A DNA stretch of 64,000 nt from Polaromonas sp. AER18D-145 (GTDB lineage Bacteria > Pseudomonadota > Gammaproteobacteria > Burkholderiales > Burkholderiaceae_C), in NCBI RefSeq assembly GCF_002379095.1, contig NZ_NBZV01000020.1:1-64000 (forward strand), given 5' to 3'. The notes beneath the pieces are model-generated. The model searched no databases. It was not told where the DNA came from and saw only the letters and a list, made by a program, of their open reading frames with translations. Both the position numbers and the translations under genes were made by a program. This document shows, piece by piece, positions 52,631 through 63,100 of this stretch. The stretch's first letter is position 1. Each line of letters begins with the position of its first letter.

Positions 52631-54062
52631 TTTAAGGCCTCGCCAAATTAAGTTCGGCGCGCGGTGTCCATTTGGCGTCTGCGGGCGCGTTTTTGGGCGC
52701 GCCCAGGAAGAGCCTGCCGGGCGAAACACCCCCGGCGGCGAGGTAGTCCCTGACCGCCACGGCCGCCCGGGCGGCAGGCATGGGTGCAGCAGGGCCACTG
52801 ACAGGTCCGGCGGCCGGCTTCGCCGCTTCCTTTACATTTTTTGGCCCACAGCCCTTTCTGTACTGTCGTCGGTAGCTCCGTTTTTGATAGCAAATTTATC
52901 GCCAGGCGGCAGCAGGTTCAGGCGCCCTGCCCAGTCGCGGCTCATGTTGAGGGTGGGCGCGCTCAGGGTCACCGCGGACAGTTTGACCTTGCGCTCCAGC
53001 GGCCGGACGTCGTCGAGGCCGACCTCCAGCCAGTCAAACGCGAGCAACTCCCGGCGACCGGCCCGGGTTTCGAGCAGGCGCACCTGCTCCGCCGTGGCGG
53101 TGCCCGACAAACGCACCACGGTGCCCGGCGCCTGCTCAAACGCCAGCTTGATGTCGGCATGGAGCACCGCGCTGTCCAGCCTGAAAGGCAGGCTTTCCGG
53201 CCTGTAGGCCAGATAAGGACGCAGGTCCAGCCCGCGCAGCGCCAGCGTGGCGTCGGTCTTGTGGGTCTGGGAAAAAGGGGTACCGACGGCCGCGGTGTCG
53301 AAACGGCTGCCATTGAGCCTGAAAGCCAGGTGTGGCGAGGTTTTGACCTCGCGCCGGGCGCGCAGGTTGCTCAGGAAAGGTAACGACAGACGCAGGTCGC
53401 GCACCACAGGTGTCCTGCCTGCCGGAAGGTCGGCAAAGTCAAGCTGGCCGTCGCTGAGGACGAGGTTGTAGAGGGCAAAGCGCAGCGGGTCGCTGGCCGG
53501 CGCATTGGCCACAGGCTTCAGTCGCGCGAGGATGTCGTCCACGTCATAACGGCCCTGGCCCGGATGGGTGAGCGACAGCGCCAGGCCATCGGCCTCGATG
53601 GCGTCGGCGACCGGTGCAAACCGCAGCAGCGACTGCATTTCTGCATCTATATAGAGACGCGCAATTTTCAGTTGGGGCGCCCCTGGGGAAAGCAGGCTGC
53701 TTTCCGGCCCCGCAGCAGGTGCTGGCGGGCTGGCGGCTTTGGCGATGGCCAGCTCGCTGAGGGTGAGCTCCAGCGACCACGGACGGAAGTCCACTGCGCC
53801 CACCGTGAGCTGCCGGCCCAGCTTTTTCAGAGACCGCTTTTTCAAGTTGCGACTTCGGCACCCGAGGCACCAGGGCATAGGCCAGCGCCCAGAGCAGCAA
53901 CAGGCCATCCACGGCCCAGGCTGCGCGGTGATGCCAATGTGGCGAACGCAGCATGCCCCCTGCTTTGCCGGGAAGAGACTTGAAGAGACTGGAGAGTCGG
54001 GAGGGATTGCGTTTCAGTTCATGGCCGGGCTCAGGCCTTGAGTCTTTAACGCGCAGGGGCAA
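52631..54062 (-). pseudogene. Decayed DUF748 (AsmA-like) gene
   Basis: Three blocks of one family survive. N-terminus (54062-53835): ends VPKSQLEKAVSEK. After one extra A in an A run near 53840 the frame shifts to KLGRQLTVGAVDFRPWSLEL, and the DUF748 N-terminal half follows to a stop at 52832. After a dispersed repeat copy at about 52873-52900, the normal family C-terminus reappears (RAAVAVRDYLAAGGVSPGRL, FLGAPKNAPADAKWTPRAEL, NLARP, stop at 52631). Several hundred codons of the middle are missing. Full-length members exceed 1,000 residues. Confidence 0.8.
52873..52900 (+). repeat. Dispersed GATAGC-type repeat, copy 7 (partial, at deletion point)
   Basis: GCTCCGTTTTTGATAGCAAA within the DUF748 pseudogene, next to the stop codon that ends its N-terminal block and at the point where the middle of the gene is lost. 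Confidence 0.5.
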
Positions 54063-54824
54063 AAGGTCGATGGCTGATTGCGTGAAAAGGCCAGCCCCAA
54101 AATAAAAACCCCGGGCAGCGAGGCCGACCGGGGTTGACGGCGGGCGTGATGCTCATGCCGTCGGGCTTCGCAAAGAAGAGAAGATCGTCTCCAGTGCGAT
54201 GAGGGCAAGTGATTGCTCTCAGTTTGACCGGGGTTGGTTACCCGGCTGATGCTTGAGGTACTCAAGCAACTGCAGGTTAAACCTCAGGCGCCCTCGGCGC
54301 AAGTCGAAATTTGTAATCAAAAATCAGCCCCCGATTGCCATTTTCTTGGGGTTTACAGCTTTGCGTCCTTGTCCTACATGACCATGCGTCATTTTCCGCA
54401 TCGCCCTCCAAAACCGTCCTGCTTGAATGCTCCGGCACTTTCTCTGAAAAACGTTGCAAGCGCTTGAGTTAAAAGCCATTACTGTCAAAAAATACAGCCT
54501 TCTTCTCCAAAAAATGCGCCCACTTGACGACCTAGAGCGAAACCCCAAAAAGCCGCGCAAATGGGAGAAATAAGGAAGCTTGACACCTTATTTGAGTTTT
54601 TAATGCACTAATATGCATATTAAATTAATTTGATATTCTTGACAAGGTATTAAGCGCACTCTTAGAATCCGCCGTCCCCCCAAAACTACGGGACAACCCG
54701 AATCCGCTGCCGAACCCGGCAAAGTCAGACAAGGGGTCAACACCCCCAAGGCAAGGCCTTGGTTTGATGGCGACCCAATCAAAGCGCACGGCTCAAAAAG
54801 TCGATGTGCATAGAAAGGAGTGCT
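54063..54824. other. Intergenic region with terminator and promoter
   Basis: 762 bp without a convincing gene. A hairpin AACCCCG/CGGGGTT at about 54107-54137 could end the pseudogene transcript. A visibly AT-rich stretch follows from 54300. A candidate sigma-70 promoter for the transglycosylase gene is TTGACA (54639-54644), 17 bp, TTAGAA (54662-54667). Nothing else is recognised. Confidence 0.5.
54639..54667 (+). promoter_or_regulatory. Candidate sigma-70 promoter of the lytic transglycosylase gene
   Basis: Consensus TTGACA, exact 17-bp spacer, then TTAGAA. The leader would be about 150 nt and GC-richer, with AAAGGAG just before the start at 54825. Confidence 0.5.
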
Positions 54825-55703
54825 ATGACAGCGCTAGGACAATCCACCCCCGCATCGGTTATGCGGACGCTTCAGAAAAACGTGGGCAACAGTCTGGCAA
54901 ACATTGCCGACGACATTGCCCAGGGCTTTTTTGAAATCACCCACAACAGCTTCGCACTCGTCGGCCTGGCCGTCGTGTTTGCAGTGATCACGCTGACCGC
55001 CCGTCCCGACCTGCGTGAGGCCGGCGAATCCCGACTGATGAGCTGGCTGCAGGAGCGCCAGGAAGCCGCGATTGGCTTCACCGAACCTGATGCGATCGAC
55101 CGGGCCACGGCCGCCAACCCCAAGGACCTGCCCCGGCAACAGGCTGCGGTGGCCTTCTGGCTCAGCCGCAAGTATGGCGTGGCGCCCGAGCCACTGAGCG
55201 TGCTGGTCGCGGAAGCCTTCGAGATCGGCCAGAAAGCCAAGCTCGACCCGACGCTGATTCTGGCCATCATGGCCATCGAATCGGGCTTCAACCCGTTTGC
55301 GCAAAGCCCGGTGGGCGCCCAGGGCCTGATGCAGGTCATGACCAACATCCACCACGCCAAGTACGAGAACTTCGGCGGAAAACTCGCCGCCTTCGATCCG
55401 GTCACCAACCTGCGGGTAGGTGTCAAGGTGCTGCAGGAATGCATCGCCCGCGCCGGTTCGGTGGAAGCCGGCCTGAAGTTCTATGTGGGCGCAGCCAATC
55501 TGGAAAGCGATGGCGGTTATGCCGCCAAGGTGATGGCCGAACACGCCCGTCTGCTGGCTGTTGTCAGTGGCCGTGCGCCGGCCTACATGCCGACCGTTCG
55601 CCCGCCGCTGGCCATTCCAGCGTCCCTGCCTGCGAACACAGACGCTGACGACCTGCCCAGTGGCAAGGCCAGCGACAAAGTCGCCAGCCTCGCGAACTCC
55701 TGA
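54825..55703 (+). CDS. Lytic transglycosylase with SLT domain
   Basis: 292 residues from the ATG at 54825 (AAAGGAG upstream; the earlier in-frame start at 54804 lacks one). A membrane anchor at about 35-58 (HNSFALVGLAVVFAVITLTA). The SLT domain runs about 130-230: catalytic Glu in ILAIMAIESGFNPFAQSPVGAQGLMQVM, then FDPVTNLRVGVKVLQECI. C-terminal 45 residues are Pro/Ala-rich. It cleaves the MurNAc-GlcNAc bond of peptidoglycan. Confidence 0.88.
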   Translation: MTALGQSTPASVMRTLQKNVGNSLANIADDIAQGFFEITHNSFALVGLAVVFAVITLTARPDLREAGESRLMSWLQERQEAAIGFTEPDAIDRATAANPKDLPRQQAAVAFWLSRKYGVAPEPLSVLVAEAFEIGQKAKLDPTLILAIMAIESGFNPFAQSPVGAQGLMQVMTNIHHAKYENFGGKLAAFDPVTNLRVGVKVLQECIARAGSVEAGLKFYVGAANLESDGGYAAKVMAEHARLLAVVSGRAPAYMPTVRPPLAIPASLPANTDADDLPSGKASDKVASLANS

Positions 55704-55761
55704 GCGCGGCCCGGCTTTTGACAGGCCGGTCGTCAGCCAGGCGCCGGGTCCGTTACACTAA

Positions 55762-55890
55762 GGGTGTGCGCGACTGGCGATAGGCAGCTCCTGTTTTGCA
55801 GGGCGACTGCTGACGTGGGATACCACTGGGAAGCGCACCGCTGGACTCAAGCGATGACCACAGCGTTCAGCCGTTCGCCTGGGCAGCCCT
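55762..55890 (+). ncRNA. ZTP (pfl) riboswitch upstream of glyA
   Basis: Conserved blocks appear in order: GTGTGCGCGACTGGCG (55764-55779), GTGGGATACCACTGGGAAGC then GCACC (55815-55839), and after a variable linker CCGTTCGCCTGGGCAG (55871-55886). GTGCG pairs with CGCAC around the GGGAAGC loop, and the distal GCCTGGGCAG hairpin would form the pseudoknot. It senses ZTP, the signal of 10-formyl-THF shortage, and controls glyA in many proteobacteria. The start codon follows 46 nt later. Confidence 0.8.
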
Positions 55891-55935
55891 TGTTTCATTC
55901 ATCCAATGACAGGGACCACGTCTTGAAGGACTGCC

Positions 55936-57195
55936 ATGTACGACCGCACCATTCTTGTGGAACAAACCGACCCGGAGCTGTGGGCTGCCATCGTTGCTGA
56001 AAACGCGCGCCAGGAACACCACATCGAGCTGATCGCCAGCGAAAACTACGCCTCGCCCGCCGTCATGGCCGCGCAGGGCTCGCAACTGACCAACAAATAC
56101 GCAGAAGGTTACCCCGGCCGCCGCTACTACGGTGGCTGCGAGCACGTGGACGTGGCCGAACAGCTGGCCATCGACCGCATCAAGAAAATCTTCGGTGCCG
56201 AAGCGGCCAACGTGCAGCCGCATTGCGGCGCCTCGGCCAACGAAGCCGTGTTTCTGGCCTTCCTGAAACCCGGCGACACCATCATGGGCATGAGCCTGGC
56301 CGAAGGCGGCCACCTGACCCACGGCATGGCACTGAACATGAGCGGCAAGTGGTTCAACGTCGTCTCCTACGGCCTGAATGACAAGGAAGAGATCGACTAC
56401 GACGCGATGGAGCGCAAGGCCCACGAGTCAAAACCCAAGCTGATCATTGCGGGTGCCTCGGCCTACAGCCTGCGCATCGACTTCGAACGGTTTGCGAAAG
56501 TCGCGAAGGCTGTCGGCGCGATCTTCATGGTGGACATCGCCCACTACGCCGGCCTGGTGGCCGCGGGCGTGTACCCCAACCCGGTGCCGCACGCCGACGT
56601 GGTGACATCGACCACGCACAAGAGCCTGCGCGGCCCTCGCGGCGGCATCATCCTGATGAAGGCCGAACACGAAAAAACCATCAACAGCGCCATCTTCCCC
56701 GGCCTGCAGGGCGGCCCGCTGATGCATGTGATCGCCGCGAAAGCGGTCGCCTTCAAGGAGGCGCTGGCGCCCGAGTTCAAGACTTACCAGCAGCAGGTGC
56801 TGAAGAACGCCCAGATCGTGGCCGACACGCTGACGCAGCGTGGCCTGCGCATTGTCAGCGGGCGCACCGAGAGCCACCTGATGCTGGTGGACCTGCGCGA
56901 AAGCTCGACGTGGAAACATGGCATCACCGGCAAGGAAGCCGAGGCCGTGCTGGGCGCCGCCCACATGACGATCAACAAGAACGCGATTCCCAACGACCCT
57001 GAAAAACCGATGGTCACCAGCGGCGTGCGCATCGGCACGCCGGCCATGACGACGCGCGGCTTCAAGGACGAGGAAGCGCGCCTGACGGCCAACCTGATTG
57101 CCGACGTGCTCGACAACCCGCGCGACGCCGCCAACATTGAAGCGGTTCGCGCCAAGGTCAATGCACTGACGAGCCGGTTTCCGGTGTACCGTTGA
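55936..57195 (+). CDS. glyA: Serine hydroxymethyltransferase
   Basis: 419 residues, standard length. PLP Lys229 in [16 protein letters not shown]; also [36 protein letters not shown], and [12 protein letters not shown]. It interconverts serine plus THF with glycine plus 5,10-methylene-THF. Controlled by the ZTP-type riboswitch in its leader. Confidence 0.97.
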   Translation: MYDRTILVEQTDPELWAAIVAENARQEHHIELIASENYASPAVMAAQGSQLTNKYAEGYPGRRYYGGCEHVDVAEQLAIDRIKKIFGAEAANVQPHCGASANEAVFLAFLKPGDTIMGMSLAEGGHLTHGMALNMSGKWFNVVSYGLNDKEEIDYDAMERKAHESKPKLIIAGASAYSLRIDFERFAKVAKAVGAIFMVDIAHYAGLVAAGVYPNPVPHADVVTSTTHKSLRGPRGGIILMKAEHEKTINSAIFPGLQGGPLMHVIAAKAVAFKEALAPEFKTYQQQVLKNAQIVADTLTQRGLRIVSGRTESHLMLVDLRESSTWKHGITGKEAEAVLGAAHMTINKNAIPNDPEKPMVTSGVRIGTPAMTTRGFKDEEARLTANLIADVLDNPRDAANIEAVRAKVNALTSRFPVYR

Positions 57196-57219
57196 TGGGT
57201 CGGCGCATGTGCAAACGCT

Positions 57220-57275
57220 ACGCTTTTGATAGCTGCTTGCGCATGCCCGGTGCTGGCTGGAGGCCAATAATGCTT
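57220..57275 (+). repeat. Dispersed GATAGC-type repeat, copy 8
   Basis: GCTTTTGATAGCTGCTTGCG, then CATGCCCGGTGCTGGCTGGA, then GGCC. It fills the glyA-nrdR spacer and is probably transcribed. Confidence 0.65.
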
Positions 57276-57295
57276 GCAAGTCCAGGTGAAGCCGC

Positions 57296-57745
57296 ATGAA
57301 ATGCCCTTTCTGCGGCCATCTTGAAACCCAGGTCGTCGAAACCCGGGTGTCGGAAGACGCAGACTTCATACGCCGCCGCCGCCAGTGCGGCGCGTGTGAA
57401 AAACGCTTCACCACCTACGAGCGGCCCGACGTCAACTTTCCGGCCATCGTCAAAAAGGACGGCCGCCGCATCGAATACAAACGCAGCAAGATCCTCGACT
57501 CCATGAACCTCGCGCTGCGCAAGCGCCCGGTCAGCACCGAGCAGGTGGACTCGGCCATCGAGCGCATCGAGGAAAAACTTCTCAACCTGGGCCTGCGCGA
57601 GGTACCGTCGGCCCGCCTCGGCGAACTCGTCATGCGTGAACTCAAAAAGCTCGACAAGGTCGCCTACGTGCGTTTTGCCAGCGTCTACCGCAGCTTTGAA
57701 GATATTGACGAGTTCAAGACGCTGGTGGATGAGGTGCGAAGGTAA
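57296..57745 (+). CDS. nrdR: Transcriptional repressor NrdR
   Basis: 149 residues. Zinc ribbon MKCPFCGH ... [17 protein letters not shown], then an ATP-cone ([28 protein letters not shown]). Represses ribonucleotide reductase genes according to ATP/dATP state. Linked to glyA as in many betaproteobacteria. Confidence 0.96.
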   Translation: MKCPFCGHLETQVVETRVSEDADFIRRRRQCGACEKRFTTYERPDVNFPAIVKKDGRRIEYKRSKILDSMNLALRKRPVSTEQVDSAIERIEEKLLNLGLREVPSARLGELVMRELKKLDKVAYVRFASVYRSFEDIDEFKTLVDEVRR

Positions 57746-57878
57746 AAGCGGAAAAGCGAACCGGCAGCCTGCTGCCGGCAACTGGAGGCCGTCCAGAGCC
57801 AGACAGCCGGTTACTTGGACATGACACGCGGTTCCCGCCTGCATTGAAGTTCCCGCGCCAAGTTTTTAAACTCAAGGC

Positions 57879-58499
57879 ATGGACACACCCTGCGCCGGCA
57901 TCCTTGATTCAACGTCCCCTCGCCCTCCCGCTTCCAACCGGGGGCAGTCGGGCTTTTCCATCCTCGAGGTTCTGATCGCCATCATTATTCTCAGCATTGG
58001 CATGTTGGGCGCCGTCGGCATGCAGGCCGCGGCGATGCAGGCCAACAAGGAAACCCGCAATCAGGCCGCAGCGGCTACCTTAGGGCGGGAGCTGGCCGAA
58101 AAAATGCGCGGCAACCATACAGTCGCGATCAAAACCACGGCGGCAGACAACCCCTATCTTTTTGACTCCACCCTGACCGGAACCAGCACCATTGCCACTC
58201 CGTCGGTCAACTGCTTCACCGCCGGCTGTCCAACGCCCAAGGATGCAGCATCCTGGGACGTGGCCGACTGGAAGGGGCGGGTCCTCAATGCCCTTCCCAC
58301 GCCCCGAGTCAAGGTTTGTTTTGACAACGATCCTTTTGACAGTGCAGGAAAGCCCAGATGGGCCTGTGCCGGCGGCGGTGACGTTACCGTGCTGAAAGTG
58401 AGCTGGACCCGCAGCAACACAGCGGGAACGCTTGAATTTGCCGATAGCACAGGCGTGCCGGTCGTCGTCATCCCGCTCACAGCAGGAAGCTCCGAATGA
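57879..58499 (+). CDS. pilV: Type IV pilus minor pilin PilV
   Basis: 206 residues. Prepilin cleavage site RGQSG-FSILEVLIAIIILS with Glu at +5, preceded by a 24-residue basic leader. The long N-terminal helix and LGRELAEKMRGN are typical of PilV/PilE-like pseudopilins. First gene of pilVWXY1; each subsequent gene overlaps the last by 4 bp or is within 6 bp. Confidence 0.9.
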   Translation: MDTPCAGILDSTSPRPPASNRGQSGFSILEVLIAIIILSIGMLGAVGMQAAAMQANKETRNQAAAATLGRELAEKMRGNHTVAIKTTAADNPYLFDSTLTGTSTIATPSVNCFTAGCPTPKDAASWDVADWKGRVLNALPTPRVKVCFDNDPFDSAGKPRWACAGGGDVTVLKVSWTRSNTAGTLEFADSTGVPVVVIPLTAGSSE

Positions 58500-59530
58500 T
58501 GCGTCATCGTTTATCCCGCACCGTCCGTCGTCAACGTGGTTTGACACTGATCGAGTTGCTCGTTGCCCTGGGTCTGGGGCTCGTGGTGGTTGTCATTGCA
58601 GCCACCGCGCTTTTGCTGGGCCAGCAAGGTTACCGAGCGGTAGACACGACAACACAACTGCGCGACCGGGAGCGTTTTGCCACCGACTTGCTGGGACGGG
58701 TCATTATCCAGGCCGGCTATCAGGATCTGGGCGCGGCCAACCTGGCTCTCCGTTCAACAGCCACACTTCTGGGCATTGACCCCGAACCCGACATCTATGG
58801 CTGGAACAATGCCGTTTACGCCACACCTGATGACCTGATTCTCAGCGAAAGCACCAAGATTGTGAACGGCAACAGGCCGGGGGCATGCTCGGTGAACGAT
58901 ACGTCGTGCAAAAACGGAAGCGATGTGCTGGTGATCCGCTACCAAGGGGTGAGCTCTCCCACCAATGCCTCCAAGGCCGATGACACAATGATCAACTGCA
59001 GGGGAGAAGGTGAGGCAGGGCTGCCCACAGGAGACCTCAATGATCGTGCTGTCAGTGTTTTTCATGTGACGCGCGACACCAGCGGCGAACCTTCGCTCTC
59101 CTGCTCTTATTACAAATTCGCCACAAGCGGAAGCCAGTGGATCGCTTCCACCCCCTTGATCGAAGGCGTGGAATCTTTCCAGGTTCTTTATGGCACCGAC
59201 GGCGTGTCCCCCAATCTGGCGCCCAGCGCCTCCGCAGCACAGGATACCGTCGCCGAACGCTGGCTGCGCGCGGATGAATTGACCGTGGCCGGCAACGCTG
59301 CGGGCACGCGTGAGAACTGGCGCCGGGTGCGGGCTGTACGCATCGGCCTGGTCCTGCGGGGGGCCGCAGGCTCTGCCCAGCAGTCCGCTACGGCTACCCT
59401 GTCCCCCTTGGGAAGCATGTATGCCAGCACCAGCGACACAGGCTCCAGCCTGGCCGTCGCTGCGGACGGACGGCTACGGCTGCAAAGCACCTTTACCGTT
59501 CATTTGCGCAACGACCTCAGGCTCCGATGA
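58496..59530 (+). CDS. pilW: Type IV pilus minor pilin PilW
   Basis: 344 residues. Cleavage site RRQRG-LTLIELLVALGLGLVVVVIA, then DRERFATDLLGRVIIQAGYQDLG, the PilW layout. Conserved Cys pairs (PGACSVNDTSCKNG). Overlaps pilV and pilX by 4 bp. Confidence 0.9.
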   Translation: MMRHRLSRTVRRQRGLTLIELLVALGLGLVVVVIAATALLLGQQGYRAVDTTTQLRDRERFATDLLGRVIIQAGYQDLGAANLALRSTATLLGIDPEPDIYGWNNAVYATPDDLILSESTKIVNGNRPGACSVNDTSCKNGSDVLVIRYQGVSSPTNASKADDTMINCRGEGEAGLPTGDLNDRAVSVFHVTRDTSGEPSLSCSYYKFATSGSQWIASTPLIEGVESFQVLYGTDGVSPNLAPSASAAQDTVAERWLRADELTVAGNAAGTRENWRRVRAVRIGLVLRGAAGSAQQSATATLSPLGSMYASTSDTGSSLAVAADGRLRLQSTFTVHLRNDLRLR

Positions 59531-60168
59531 AACACCATCTTCCAGCATTGTCCGGCAACGCCCTCACACGTGCGCGAACAAGGCAACGCGGCTTCTCGCT
59601 AATCACCACACTGATCCTTCTTGCCGTGGTCATGGCCCTGGGCATTGGCGCCAGCCAGATGGTATTGCTTGCCGAACGTTCGACCCGGTTTGACCGAGAC
59701 CAGCAAATCGCCTTCCAGGCCGCAGAGGCGGCGCTGCTTGATGCAGAGTTCGACATTCGCGGCCCCAATACCTCGACCAACCAGCGCGAAGCCATTTTTT
59801 CAGGGCGACTGGCCGATATGGTGTCTTTCGCTGAAGGATGCGGCACCGGTACAACGCGAGGTCTCTGCCTGCCTGCGGCCACGGGCACAAAGCCAGTCTG
59901 GTATTTGGTTGATTTCACCGACGAAACCAACGCAGCCAAAACCGCCAAGTTCGGCGAGTTCACCGGACGAACCCTGTCGACCGGCAGCAGCGGCATTCGC
60001 CCGGAAATGGCGCCACGGTACATTGTCGAAATTATTCCCGATGCCACGCCAGGAAGCAGCAGCGGCAGCAGCGGGAGCCCCAAGGCGCTGTACCGTGTCA
60101 CGGCCATGGGTTTTGGGCCGCGCAAGGAAACGCAGGCCGTCCTGCAAATGATTTTCAGAAAAGAGTAA
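59527..60168 (+). CDS. pilX: Type IV pilus minor pilin PilX
   Basis: 213 residues. RTRQRG-FSLITTLILLAVVMALGIGA lacks the usual Glu at +5 (Ile-Thr here), as is common in PilX/GspK-like tip pilins. FQAAEAALLDAEF is the conserved PilX block. Ser/Gly-rich loop near 180 (SSSGSSGSP). Confidence 0.88.
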   Translation: MKHHLPALSGNALTRARTRQRGFSLITTLILLAVVMALGIGASQMVLLAERSTRFDRDQQIAFQAAEAALLDAEFDIRGPNTSTNQREAIFSGRLADMVSFAEGCGTGTTRGLCLPAATGTKPVWYLVDFTDETNAAKTAKFGEFTGRTLSTGSSGIRPEMAPRYIVEIIPDATPGSSSGSSGSPKALYRVTAMGFGPRKETQAVLQMIFRKE

Positions 60169-60173
60169 ACGCC

Positions 60174-63100
60174 ATGAACTTCCGGACTCTCCTTTCAAGC
60201 TCCTCTGGCAAACCGCTGAAAACCTGGAGCGTCAGGCTTGCTTTTCTGGCGGCCCTGTCAGCCGTCACGGTGGGCGTTGTGATCAGCCAGACCGTTACCG
60301 TTACCTTGCCCCCACTGGTTGATTTGCCAGCGGAACCGCTTTACATGAACGGTGCGAAAACCAAGGGGAATCTGACGCTGGCGCTGTCTGTTGAGTTCCC
60401 CACGGTGGGCCAAACTTACCGTGACACCTTTGTCGGCTCCAAGGAATATGTCGGTTACTTTGACCCCAAAGCCTGTTACAGGGCGGTGTTAAGCAGCGGC
60501 AGCATCGGCAACTATTTTGACTGGCAAACGAATAAAGGGAGTGTTAGCGCGACCTGTCCCAGCTCGCAGTTCGACGGCAACTTCATGAACTGGGCAACGT
60601 CCTCGGCCATCGACATCATGCGATATGGCCTGACAGGGGGCAACCGCACCATTGACGACAGAGATACAACGGTCATCGACCGGGCCTGGTTGCCCGACAG
60701 CTTTTACCGAAATAGCAGCTATTTCACGGAAAAATTCATACCGAAATCGCAGATCAACGGCAGGACCGAACTAACTGACGCCTCATTCCCTGACGGAATG
60801 TGGATATACAACTGCAGGAACCGCGTCTACTTCGCCAATGCCCAGGACACTACTGGAAGTTGCAGCAGCCCCTTCGGTGTGGCCGATGCCCAAAGCAGCA
60901 AATTGATCAAGGCAAACGCCAACAATAAAGGCAACTTCTACGAGGTCAGAAACCTGGTCTGCGACCCCAATAGCGCCACCAACCGGCTTATGTCCTACGA
61001 TGCCGATACCAAGCAGTGGAAGGGTCTGTGTTTTCGTTACCCTAACGGCAAATACAAGCCAGTTGGTCAATTCCAGATGAACGCGGAAAACATACGGGTA
61101 AGTGTTTTTGGCTACCTGCAGGACAACAGCCGCACGCGCTACGGTGGTGTGCTACGCGCACCACTCAAGTACCTAGGTCCCAAAAAATACGACATGAATT
61201 TCAACCTCGAGTCAGCGGCGAATGCCGGCGCCGAGTGGAATGCCGACACCGGGGTCTTCATTGACAACCCGCAGAGCGGGGATGGAACTTATGGCGACCA
61301 GGGTTACCCTAAAAGCGGGGCCATCATGTACATCAACAAGTTCGGTACGCTCAATCCGGACACCATCGGTGCCTATAAAGAACTTGATCCTGTGAGTGAG
61401 CTCTTTTATGAAGCCATCCGTTACCTTCAGGGCAAACCACCCACCAGCCAGGCCGTTTCGGGATTTTCGGGAACAGCATCGACCGACAAAGCCTTGAAAG
61501 ACAATTTCCCCGCCTATGCAACTTGGACGGATCCATTCGCTGGCTTTACCGATACCTCAGGCACAGGCAACGGATGCCTGCGAAACAGCATTTTGACGAT
61601 TGCTGACGTTTTCACGCACAGTGACCGCTCGGTGCCCGGCAATGCTGTCACAAGCAATAATGATTTTTCGCGAAGCGCGGAAACCGACCCGGCGCTCAAC
61701 GTTCCCTTCTGGACCAGCGTGGTCGGCAGCTTCGAGAGCAAGCTCACCACCACCACAGGCGCCATAACCTACACCGACAGCCAGGGGCGTACCCAGATTG
61801 CGGGCAACATTTCAGGCAACACGCTGTATACCGCTCTGGCAAATGCCGCCACAATGGACACGGGTGCCGAAGGGGGCTCCCACCACATGGCCGGTCTGGC
61901 CTACTGGGCCAACACCCAGAGCTTTCGCAACGATCTCCCCAAAGGTCGTATCAAGACCTATGCGATCGACGTCAATGAAAAACGCGCCAGCGATGTCGTG
62001 AGCTTCCGCCGCACCCAGCAGTTGTACCTTGGAGCCAAGTATGGCGGTTTCGATGACAGCGCAAACGGCAATACTGGCAATCCGTATTCAGGGGGCACGA
62101 ATGTGCTTTGGCAGGCCACGGACGGCGATGCAAAAAACTACTTCCTGGTCAGTGACGCCGCCAAGTTTCTTGACTCTCTTTCCGAGATTTTTGCGCGGGT
62201 TGTAGAAGAAACCGGAAGTATCGCTGGCGGCGCCATTTCCACGCAGCGTCTGACGGTCGGTCAAGCAGCAGCTGTGTTTCAGGCACGTTTCAACCCGGTA
62301 GCCAATTACTGGAGCGGCCGCTTGCTCAAATATCCGCTGTCGCTGGACAGCGCCGGTACCTCACTGGTCATTGGCAGCACACCCACCTGGGAGGCCGGCC
62401 AGGTTATGACCGCGGCGACGCTGATCGACCATGGGGCAGGCAGGAACATTGTCATTGGTGCTCCGATTGGTCTACAGGCAACCGCTGCCCCAACACCGTT
62501 CAAATGGGCCGACCTGAACACGACGCACAAGACGATGCTCAGCACCATGCCCTACACGACCACGGTAGTTATTGACGCGGCCATGGGCGAAGACCGACTC
62601 AACTACCTGCGTGGCGACCGGCGCAAGGAAATCAAGCCCACGAATCCGACAGCCCCCTTCCGACCGCGCGACATCGTGCTGGGGGACATCGTCAACAGCG
62701 GTTTGGTCTATATGGGCAAGCCATCCGGAGGCGTGGCAGGAACCGCGTACAACACCTTCTTCAACGACAACAAGAACCGCAAGCCAGTCATTTTTGCGAA
62801 CGCGAATGACGGAATGCTGCACGCGTTTTATGACACCAACGGCAGGGAGGCTTTTGCCTACATCCCCGGGTTCGTCGCGGGCAAGTTGAACCTGTTACCC
62901 GACCAGGACTACAGCCACGTCAGCATCAACGACGCCACGCCCGCCATCGCAGAAGCTTACATAAAGGTAAGCGGCGTCGATAAGTGGCGCAGCGTGCTGG
63001 TGTCAGGTGTCGGTGCTGGCGGGCAGGGCGTTTTCGCCCTCGATGTCACCGATCCGGAAACCTTCACCAAAGACAATGTTCTTTGGGAGTTCACGGACCG

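Noticed and set aside
52532..52798. 88-codon minus-strand open frame
   Set aside because: Another frame of the same segment gives the recognisable C-terminal end of the DUF748 family, so this one is a shadow.
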